Positions 24,001 to 36,000 of a DNA stretch of 64,000 bases are shown here, piece after piece (the stretch's first letter is position 1; each line of letters begins with the position of its first letter). The notes under the pieces are model-generated. The model was not told the DNA's origin, made no database searches, and saw nothing but the letters and a program-made list of their open reading frames with translations. The stretch lies in the NCBI GenBank assembly GCA_963576735.1, contig OY755197.1, positions 1,562,501 to 1,626,500 of the forward strand, in the 5' to 3' direction. The stretch is from Bedellia somnulentella. Taxonomy: Eukaryota; Arthropoda; Insecta; Lepidoptera; Bedelliidae. The position numbers and the translations under genes were made by a program.

Positions 24001-27000
24001 TGTTGATTTTCATATGGTTTGTTTTCACGTGAGAACACTGCCCAACCAAAACGTGACAGGTAACAATATCACGTGATGTTCAGAAGTATTAGTACCTCTG
24101 CCAACCCTTTCGTGGATATATGTTGTGAAAGTTTGAGTATGTTTCAATCAAATTAAATCATTTGTTACTGTATTTTTAGACTCATAAACATACTCAGTTC
24201 ATCGATCGAACCATGGTAGACAAAATATAATACTGCAATTGTAAATGACCTTGTTCTAGTGACATTACAAAGTTTTCTTTTGCTTATTTGCCTCCTTAAT
24301 TATATCGGGTTTTGGTTAATTCATTGCGCCCGTACCTCCTAAAGGGTAGAATAAGATGATGAAGAATATACCAGGGCTTTTAAATAATGTACAGAAAAAA
24401 ATGATATCAAGTTTCCCTTTTTTTCGAATTGTGTTGAAAATTTTCCTAGAGGCCTAGCGCTGGCCTACTAGCGCCTAGTAATAACAGAATTTTTCTAACT
24501 TGTCTCAAGACTCAAGAAGACTCAAACTTTCACACCGTATATCCCCGAAGGGGTCGGCAGAGGTACTAATACTTTTGAACATCACGAGACATTGTCACCT
24601 GGTGTTCAGAGTACCCTCGTTTGGCTTGGACAGTGTACTCACGTGATAGGGGGCAGGCCTATCGGTGTTTATAAAACAAAAATACACTTCTACTGTGATG
24701 ACTTAATTTTCCCGGCTTGTATCATAATCTTATATATTGTATTATTCTTAGTCCAAACGAAAAAGAAAAATCAAATTATCAAAGAATATTTTTTTCCCAG
24801 TATTGGCTAAAAAAAACCTTTTTTCTGTGAAAACCGTCGAATAGCGTAAGCAAGAGTTAAAGAGCCCATTAAGGCACTTACTTTCATGTTTGTAGTGGCC
24901 CTATGTCGATGGAAATGACCTCGTTTTTAAGATAGTTATGAGAGCGAAAACCAAGATGGCGAATAATTTTCGCGGGAAAAAGTGTATATGAGGTTTATTT
25001 ACATTTTAAAAAGCAAACGAAAAATTACGAAAACGGATTCGTAAATATGAGTTTCGTGTTTGAAATAAACGTGTTTTTCTATTTTAGATAGCTAGCTAGT
25101 GTGGATGGTAATGTTAGTAGAGGACGACCACGGAGAACACACTTGGACCAAATTGAGAGTGTGCTCAAAAAGGCTGGCGTCCGAAGTATGAAGAACAAAA
25201 GAGCATGTATGAAAAGATTGATGGATGTAAACGAAGCTAGAGAGGTTTTTCAGGATCGTACGAAGTGGCGATCGATAGTCTCTGCCTACCCCAATGGGAA
25301 TTAATGGCGTGAGTTTATGTATGTATATTTTAGATCGTTTATGCTTTATGCTGACGGCTGTAATTCCAAAAAGGGGTAACCCTCACTTGATGTTCTATAA
25401 TCAAAACTTCGGAGGGAAAAAAATATGCTTTAGATTCATTGATGAAATTTGGAGTTGGAGTGGAAAAGATAAACTGTAAACTAGTTATGCAAATAATTTG
25501 AGAAATCACTTTAATTAAAGCAGATCAACATTAATTAATTTCAAAAGACATTTCTCTTTTGAATCAAAATTGATAAAAACACTGAATTTTTAACAGTAAC
25601 AATAACTTACAAGTAAGAAAAAGTTGGAGAGCCTGTAAGAAAATATTAATATACTCTCGCCGTTTATTTCCATTGGGATAGGCAGAGCCTATCGATCGCC
25701 ACTTTATACAATCCTGAAAAAACTTCTCTAGCTTCGTTTGCATCCATCGCTCTTTTCATACATGTTTTTTTAATCTTCATACTTCAGACACCTGATTTTT
25801 GAGCTGACTCTCTATTGGGTCCAAACAAAATGAGAGAAAAATGTTAATCTCAATAAATAATGAAAAACTAAATTTTCAGACTACATATTTAACCGTTAAA
25901 CAAAGTAATGAATAAATTAAAACTACTCCTAGTAATTAACAAACAATACGACATTGTGCCAATATTAATAACGTATAGTGAAAGTTGCTTCGTGTGAAAA
26001 CATTCTCCATTCACAATGAGCCATGGGAATTCATTTTAGGAATTAGTTTCGTTAAAAATATACACTATCACCGAGATAGTATGGGCACATAGAGGATGAA
26101 TGAAAGTTAATGGGTGAAAAAGATGTATGAAGCCAATGGTAATGTTAGTAGAGGACGGCCACGAAAGACACACTTGGACCAAATTGAAAGTGTGCTCAAA
26201 AAGGCAGGCGTCCGAAGTATGAAGATTAAAAGAGCATGTATGAAAAGATTGATGGATGTAAACGAAGCAAGAGAGGTTTGTCAGGATCGTACGAAGTGGC
26301 GATCGATAGTCTCTGCCTACCCCAATGGGAATTAACGGCGTGAGTATATGTATGTGTTTAGGCAGGTTTGCTAGGATCGTACGAAGTGGCTTTCGATTAT
26401 CTCCTTTACTAAAGGAAACTAATGGCGTAATGTATGTATGTGTCGCAGTCAACTGGTTGAATCACGCAATTCATTGAATGTCTAATTCATTCATCGATTG
26501 GCCGCTCTCAATAAAACACCTAATTTCAGCTAGGCATATAGCTGAACGTAACGTTTAACCATTTGACTAAAAGTTTGTTAGGCATTACTAATTTAGACTG
26601 ACTCTGAGTTTAAGACATTTTTCAATATTTTAAAATTGTGACCTGCTCTCTTGACTGTATTTTCGATAAGGTGTTAAAATAGGTTATTTACATACGCATA
26701 TAAGTAAACCAATAGGTAAGATCAGGGTTGTACATAGCTATTCACACCCTTGATTGAGCGAAGCGTTTCGTATCAATGTATTTTTATTTATTTCATGGAA
26801 TCGATTAAGCTTCATAAAACTCAAAACGTGTTTGTTTGCCATCAAATATACAATTATATGCGTGTTTCAATTCAATCAAGTACAAGTCAGTCTTATTTTT
26901 TGTTTTCACTCATAATTTATCCTAACTAAATTAAAATAACTCTACTGACAAAGTAAGTCATAATGATCGGGCTTACCAATCCATCAGCCAAATGGATGGA

Positions 27001-30000
27001 CGTTCGTTTATGTTAATATTTTAACAAATGGACTAGCAATGTGATTGGATTTAGGCGTTTCATAAACTACCTAGGCATTCATTAAATTGCGTGAATTCAT
27101 CAGTTGACTGCGACATATGAACGAATAACTAATGCCCAAAGATATCGAGTAGAAAGTAAAAAACGTTGCCAGAAGAACAAGCACGAGCGCTATTTTATCG
27201 ACACGATAACGGTTAGAATGAGATGGCAGTATATGATACTAAGTAAGTGCGTAAGAGATGGCTGCTTTATCCCACGCGATAACTAGTTTAAACACCGCTC
27301 GTGCTTGCTCTGCAGGTTTATAAAATTCTAGCATTTTTTTATCGATTTAATGCGCATTGTACGATTATATCCCTTTTTTGGGATTTATAAGCATGTTTGT
27401 GTGTCCGCATATAAACTCATTTATCATCTTAAGAAAGAGGGTTTTAAAATTGGATTGGAGTAGAATACTCTTTTGCAGCCGTGTAGTGTCGGCTTAGAAT
27501 AACACTACCCCATTTCTACCCGTGGGTGATCGTAAGAGGCGACTAAGGGTATAGGGGCTTTTTAAGTGATTTTTGGGCGATGTGGTTGGAGACCCGTCAC
27601 CAAAAACATTTATTATTACCATCTTTTCCCCAATCAACTTCCAAAAGTTGCTGAGGAATTTCTCATTCCAAAGCTCTGGCTACCCCGTTAAGGGATTAAT
27701 AGCCGTGAGTATATGTATGTAAGTATGTACTCTTTTGTAAATCTTCGAAGTAACTACTTCACTACTGCCCCTATACTTCTATATATATTAACGACTCTTC
27801 TTCCAGAAAAGGATAGCCTGGAGTTAGGACATGGTGCTATTTTATCTGCAGTTCTAAACATTTGTCTACCCATTTAAGAAAAAATAGCTGTAATAGTGTT
27901 TGCAGGATGTGTAGTGTCGCCTAAGAATAGCACTTCCCCATTTTTTCCTTGGGTGTCGTAAGGGGAGACTAAGGGTATAGGGGATATATTTATGGGCAAC
28001 TTAACTTTTAAAACGGGCTGAGGAATATCTTTCCAAAGATTAATAGCCGTGAGCAAATCTATGTATGTATGTTTGTAGGCTAATTAAATCACTCCTTCCA
28101 AGGAGGTTATCTAGAGGATAATGAACACTTAATCTCCAAGGAGTAATAAAGGCATGACTCATGGAAAGTGAGGTCGAGACATTTTAGTACTCATATAATT
28201 GTTATAAATCTAGGACAATTACTAAGAGTAATTAGGTAAATGACTATTTTATTACTTTTTTTTTAAATAAATGACAGTTTTTATTAGGTTTTTAAGGCTT
28301 TAATGGTTCTAGAGAGAAAGGAGAGATAAGAGTATTTCACTAAATAGTAAAGTACTTATGCCCGATTTCTGAATTGAGTATTCAAGCTGAGAACAACTTA
28401 AGTATCGTTTTGTCTCATTCAGTTGTTAAGAATTCAATGCGACAGAACGATACTTAAGTTGTTCTCAGCTGGAATACTCAATTCAGAAATCGGGCGTTAG
28501 GTTAGTAATACTCGTAGGTTATAGTATTTCACTTAATTATTCACTCTACGCTTCTCGTATTTATATACATACATATACTCACGGCTATAAATCCCTAGAT
28601 GGGGTAGCCAGAGTTAAGGAATTAGAAATTCCTCAGCCCCTTTTGGAAAGTTAAGTGGGTAAAAGATGGTAAAATAAAGGTTGTTGGTGATGGGTCTACA
28701 ACCGCATCGCCCAAAAATCCCTTAAAATCGCCAATACCCTTAGTCGCCTCTTACGACACCCGTGGGTAGAAAGGGGTAGTGACATTCTAAGCCGGCATTA
28801 CACGGCAAATGAGTGTTGTGACGGCTTTCTAATGAACTACCAAGATTTACGAATGTCCAAGGAGAGATTGACCGCTTTCTTGTTTAGTGTTGCAAACCTC
28901 GTCACCATGCTTGAGCCGATGGAAAGGCGCAGCGGCAGAACGGAGATTCATCATTCATTCATTTTACATGGAGGTTCTTCCCCATAAATTTTTATGGGCT
29001 TTGTCCCATAATTAATGTCAAATGACTTTAAAGATGAGAATAATAATTAAGCTTATATTAAATCTTTTTGTTCATGAAAACCTCATGTGGGGATTATTAC
29101 TAATAAATAAATTCGCGCTGGCAGCCATTGACACGGTGGCTCAATTGGCAGAGCGTCGGGGCGTATACCCGAGGTCGCGGGTTCGTTTCCCGCCTGTGTC
29201 GAAATTTTCCTTTCCTTTATTTATTCTTTATTTATTAGTAATAATTAAGCTTTGCTTATATTTATGTCAGAATACAGACTTGAAATGATGTTAACTTTTC
29301 TTATAATGCTCGCTTGCTTGCAATCCTGCGTAAAAGTAAAAAATAGATTTTTCGACACTAAATTTACAAGAATGTATATGTTGTAAGATGATTTGATGTT
29401 TGAAACCGACTAGTTTTTTTTGCAAAAAACCTAGTAAGAATAAAATATATATATCACCGTTAATTATCCGTGTTTTTGCCAAATTCCTAAACATCAAATC
29501 ATCCTGCGACATACATACGTGAACGTTTCAATGTTTTGGTATTATTAGTACAATATACAATAGTTTAGACTTTAGTCATATAAATAACTGCTACCTACAA
29601 TATTATTAAGTGTTGATACAACAAACAACCTTTATAGTTTCGGGGTATAGTAGCCAAACCCCATTTTTAACCGACTTCAAAAAAGGAGGTTCTCAGTTCG
29701 ATTGTTTGTATGTATGTATGTATGTATGTATGTATGTATGTATAATTGTCCGCGATTATCTCGAGTTTGGCTTAAGCTATTTGGATGCGGTTTTCAGAAC
29801 AGTATTTGTTACATTTAGGAGAAGGTTTTAGTGCCTTAACCGACCAAAAAAAGAAAGGAGGTTCTGTGTTTGACCTGTATGTATGTCTGTTGGTCCGCGA
29901 TTATCTCACGTTTGGCTTAAGCTATTTGGATGCGGTTTTCAGAAAACTATTCGTTACATTAAGGAGAAGGTTTTAGTGCCTTAACCGACCAAAAAAAGAA

Positions 30001-33000
30001 AGGAGGTTCTGTGTTTGGCCTGTATGTATGTCTGTTGGTCCGCGATTATCTCACGTTTGGCTTAAGCTATTTGGATGCGGTTTTCAGAAAAGTATTCGTT
30101 ACATTTAGAAGATGGGTTAAGTGATTTAACCGACTCTAAAAGAAAGGAGGTTCTGTGTTTGACCTGCATGTATGTATGTTGGTCGGCGATTATCTCGCGT
30201 TTCACTTAAGCTATTTAGATGCGATTTTCAGAAAAGTACTAGTTACTTTCAGGACAAGGTTTTAGTGATCTAACCGTCTCAAAAAAGGAGTTTCTGAGTT
30301 TCACCTACAAGTATGTATGTAAGTTTGAAGGTTCTTAGTTTAAGTTCTTTAACCGACTTGAAAAAAAGGAGGTTTCTTAGTTTGAAATATAAGTATGTAT
30401 GTAAAGTTATCAATACTAGACAGGGATTTATCAATATAATGTTAATAAAGTTTTTTTATTAGTAATAAACAGAGTTACTAAATTATTAAACAAAAAAGTA
30501 TATAAAAACATGAATAAATTACTCTTAATTATATTGAAGAAAAAAATATATATTGCAACATCATGTTTCTCATTCTGGTCATTTCAATCAAGGCTCTTTC
30601 GTCATGGGGATGGTTATGTAATTTCTTTGAATCTATATCACTTAAAGCCATCTCATCAAGGGATTTTACACGACTCAACGCTACATATTTATAAGAGTGT
30701 TTCTTCGCATTTGTGATAGGTGAACTTCTCTTTGCTCATCTGTTTCGGCAGCAAGAGTAGCACGCTGACGATCTCTCTCATTCTGAAGGGCAAGCACGAG
30801 TTATCGACACGATAACGGTTAGAATGAGATGGCAGTATACAATACTATGTAAGTGCGTAAAAGATGGCTGCTTTATCCCACGCGATAACTAGTTTAAATA
30901 CGGCTCGTGCTTGCCTGCTGAAGTCTTTGTTTTTTTTCGATGGGTGTTTCGTTCTCCCTTACGCGACTTTTCCTTAAAGAATCCTTTGATTTTCTATCTA
31001 GGCCCGCAGGTAAACAAAATTGTAACAAGTAAGCTAAAGTCATAATAACAAATATTATAACTACCTGTTAAAAAAACTATAACATAAACGGACAGCAAAA
31101 CTTATCTCTAAAAAACTATCACTAATTCACTAAAAAAACTCAGAGTGATTTAAGAACTTATCACTAAAAAATATGAAATAAAAAACAAAATCAAAAACTT
31201 CAAATTAAAAACTAAACAGAAAAAAAACAAATATTGTTACTTAAAACTATATTATTATTTTTTATTTAAAAAAGAACCGCCTTCAAAAATCCAACTGAAA
31301 AGTATAAAATAATTTTTATTTAATTTATTATGTACAACTCTATTCAACTTCTTCTTTTTGAAGTCGGTGCCAAACAAACTAATCCAAAATGAAAATTGCT
31401 ACATAGAGAAAACCATACGAATAATAAATCAATCGATAGTGCCTCAACAACAGTGACACAATCGCGCTCAAAAATCAAGAAATTTCATCCGCTCGCAACG
31501 ACACGTCTCGCTTTATATAGGCTGGAGGTGGAGGACAGTGAGCGGTGCTTAGCCTGGTGTGCATGCGTCGCACTCCGCAGAGAAATTATCATAATATACA
31601 TGTCACCGTAAAACTGTAAATACTAGTAAATTATAATTTTAGATAGATAGCGAGATAGTAAACTAACGTTAGGTTAGGTTATGTAAGATTATCAGATTTC
31701 AAACTAACGGAATTAACAATTCGACAGAGACATGCATGCACCGAGTTGGCACAACCAAAACTTCTAACACTTTGTAAAAAGACGATCGAGAATCTAAATC
31801 ACTACATAGTATAAAACAAAGTCGCTTTCTCTATCCATGTCTGGGATATAGGGACATCCTTATGTATACTTTAATCTGTAAAACTACGAAATGAATTTAG
31901 ATGCGAATTTTTTTATTAATTGATTAAAAAGGAAGGTTTATAAGGATGAAATACGCTGATGGGGTGGAGAACTCACTCATCTTGGGCGGGCCACTAATAT
32001 TCGTTCTTCTTTGTCATGAAACTTGGTTTGGCACCGACTTCAAAAAGAAGAAGTTGAATAGAGTTGTACATAATAAAATAAATAAAAATTATTTTATACT
32101 TTTCAGTTGGATTTTTGAAGGCGGTTCTTTTTTAAAAAAATAATAATAATATAGTTTTAAGTAACAATATTTGTTTTTTTTCTGTTTAGTTTTTAATTTG
32201 AAGTTTTTTTAACTAGTATATAGTACAGTTAGCATAAGTAGGTGGGAAACTAATATAGGTAAATAAAATCCATACCGCCATAAAGAAAGTTTGCCAGCCA
32301 TAAAGATAATGTTTTTAGTGTCAAATGCATAATTGCCAATAACGCTCGAGAGGTTTGCCAGGATCGTAAGAATTGGCGATCGATAGTTTCTGCCTAATCC
32401 AAAGGGAACTAAACGCGTGAGTTTCAGTAAGTATATAACAAGGATGTGTGGAAACAGCAAAGATATACTGGCCAGTACACCCTGCTGTGTACCAACTTAT
32501 AATTTGTATCTATGATAGGAATATGAGTGAGACGCTGCTATGTGCGTTTGAGTCCGCAGTAGTGTGCGCTCTAACATGACTCCCACAGATGAATTGACCA
32601 AAACGGATTTTGATGTTTCGTCTTAAAAAGTTAAGACTTGTAAGATACGATTATGTGTATGATCATATCAGCCATAGAGTACTAGAAAGATTGTGATTAT
32701 CTTCGATAACTAGAGTGGTTTTAAAAATATTGCGCTATTTTGGTTAAATAATTAGGGAACCTTGTTATGCGATGTTGTTTTCTTTGTTTTACGTTCAGTT
32801 TTTCAACTAAAATTACTAAGATGAATAAATGAATCACCATTTCATACATACAATACAACTGTGATAGCCCAGTGGGTAGAGCAGTCGGTTATCGTGCAAA
32901 CGACTATTGTTCGAATCCTGGGTCGGGCCTACACCAATTTGTCTTTTCTAAAGACATATGTGTGGTTTATTTATCATGGTTGTTAACGGTGAGGGAAAAC

Positions 33001-36000
33001 ATCGTGAGGAAACCCACATGGCTGAGTTATACTTAGTCATGTGACAGTGTATTCGTACAAAACGGCGATAGGCCTGCCCCCTATCACGTGAGTACACTGT
33101 CCATGCAAAACGTGGGTACTCTGAACAACAGGTGACAAAGTCACGTCATGTTCAGAAGTATTAGTACCTCTGCCAATTATATTTGACTATTCATAAATAT
33201 TATTTCAAAAGTTAGTTAATGTGCTTGCCCCCTGCTTAGATATAAATCGCAAAGTAAGTCAATGACACAGTTTTTTTAGATAAGTATAGAATCACTTATC
33301 TAGAAAACATCGCAAGATACGAGAGATAATATTAATGCAAAAACAAGTAATGACATAGCCTTCTTTGTTTAGTGAGTTTGTATTCAGATAAAACGCAAAT
33401 AAACTAATATTTATAAAGATAGACAGAGACCATACAAAGAAAACTAGAATTTTTTGTTTTCAATAGGCACTGAGATTTTTGTAAGTTAAGCGCTTAAAAT
33501 TGTAATTTTTAAAATAAATATTCAATTGGTGCAGATTTTTCATTGGCATCAATGTTTTGACTCATAATAACATTATTTTAATGCTTAGGATTAAGCTAAT
33601 TATGTTTTTATTGTTTAGCTGTACGTCTTCCAAAATAATAAATATATCGACGGCCATAAATCCCAAAAATGGGGTAGGTTGCAGAGCTAGAAAATCCTCA
33701 GCCACATTTGCAAGTTCATTGGGGACTAGATGGTAAAAATAAAGTATCGTAAGAATAATAGTTTAAATATTAAAACACATGGATCAATTACTAAGAAAAC
33801 CCACAACAGTTACAAATTATTGTGTGTACTAAGAGGATGTTTATCGCAGGGTCAGCATTTTAAACCTTTACTAGTAATAAAATGTAAGAGACATGCTTCT
33901 ATTAGGAATACCTCAGTAATTTTGCAATTTTAGCGAAAAAAGATATTAAAAAATGAATGGTTGTTAATAAGTCTTCTGCCACATCGCTTAACATTCACTT
34001 AAACGCCTCATACGACTGCTACAGCATGAAATTCGTTTGTACTATTCTAAGCCGACACTCCCCAGCAATTATAATTTAGTTGTGACTTTTGTTTACAAAT
34101 CGGCTTGGTAAGCAACGGTAATATGCCAATGACAAAGCAAGGATGAAAATATATTTATTATTCACAAGTTAAAATGAATTATTTAGATGATTTGCAATAG
34201 AATAATAGTAAGTGGGTAAGATTTGTGTAAACGCGGTTAAACTTAGGATTTCCGGGAGCTTCTTTCCATTTGATATACAAACATACATATACTCACGGCT
34301 ATAAATTCCTTAACGGGGTAGCCAGAGCTTTGGAATGAGAAATTCCTCAGCCACTTTTGGAAGTTGATTGGGGAAAAGATGATAATAATAAACGTTTTTG
34401 GTGACGGGTCTCCAACCACATCACCCAAAAATCACTACAAAAGCCCCTAAACCCTTAGTCGCCTCTTACGATCACCCACGGGTAGAAATGGGGTAGTGTT
34501 ATTCTAAGCCACACGGCGATCTTTCCATTTGAATAATTGAATAACTCAAACGATCACACTTTGAATAAAGGCGTGAGTGACTTTTGTAAATAATAAATAC
34601 AGTTTGTTTACGATATCAAGCCCATTTACATTTACAAGCGACTACGGACACTAAAAAGTGTACAAATCATTAGGACTAAAGAGCTTATTCCATTTGTCTG
34701 AATGAAGACGTCTGAGAGCCACATAATCTGAATTCAGACTAGTGGAATAACGTTCAGAACGCTAGGCTTCTGAAAAGTAGACAAATTTGTGTAGTGGAAT
34801 AACAAGCGTCGGCGGCAGTAACTTCAAGGAACGTCTGAATTCAGAAACGACAAAGTGTAATGGAATAAGCTCTTAAATTAAATTAAAAACGCGAAAATAT
34901 GCGTATAATAGTTTCATAAAACCATTTTCATTCGTTTGCAAACTCTTAAATTTCAACTTACTCAGATTCGGTCTTGATTGCAACAAGATTTCTTAACAAT
35001 TTTATGATTGCAGTTATTGTAACGATATTGAACGAAATTTGATATGGTTCTTACAAATTTTAAAACTTATAATGTATAGAATAGAAATGTAATGGTCTTA
35101 AAGTGACCTACAAGTCATACAATGTCGTAATTGCCAGAAACTTACAAATTGTCGATCGATGTCTCTGCCTACATCTATCGGAACTAATAGCGCGAGTATA
35201 ATATCTGCTTGTAAGTAATTCAAGATTAATTATGTGCTAAAATCCGAAAATAAAAAAAACATAAACAAAACATAAACGTTCACGCCGAATATCCCCGAAG
35301 GGGTTGGCAGAGGTACTAATACTTCTGAACATCACGTGACTTTGTCACCTGGTGTTCAGAGTACCCACGTTTTGCATGGACAGTGTACTCACGTGATAGG
35401 GGGCAGGCCTATCGCCGTTTTGTACGAATACACTGTCACATGACTAAGTACAACTCAGCCATGTGGGTTTCCTCACGATGTTTTCCCTCACCGTTAGCAA
35501 CCATGATAAATTAACCACACATATGTCTTTTAGAAAAGACAAATTGGATTAGGCCCGACCCGGGATTTGAACACTAGTCGCTTGCACGTCAACTGGGGTT
35601 CTACCCACTGAGCTATAACGTATACCTTTATATATTTGCAATTAATAACTGAGAACAGAACAGGCAGCTATAAGAGTACACAATTTTAAGTGATATTTCC
35701 GCAATCAGAATTTTATTGATATTTGATATTTATTTGTATCTGCTGTGTAGTGCCGCCTTAGAATGCCACTACTCTTTCTAATTAAGGGTGTTGTAAAAGG
35801 GCGACTAAGGGTATGGGGCTCTTTTAAATGTATTAATTAAAGAATAAATAAAGGAAAGAAAAATTTCGACCCAGGCGGGAATCGAACCCGCGACCTCGGG
35901 TATACGCCCCGACGCTCTGCCAACTGAGCCACCGTGTCAATTGGCTGCCAATGCGAAATTCTTCTATCCTTTATTTCTTTTACACGTTTAAGTAGTGTTT

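Noticed and set aside
29128..29200. Functional tRNA-Tyr gene (anticodon GTA); same at 35868 and 48807
   Set aside because: Cloverleaf is good, but position 33 is C, there is no intron as expected for eukaryotic tRNA-Tyr, and the sequence recurs inside a dispersed element with constant flanks.
29669..30410. CRISPR-like array
   Set aside because: Units of about 145 bp are repeated in full with no unique spacers; it is a minisatellite in a eukaryotic genome.
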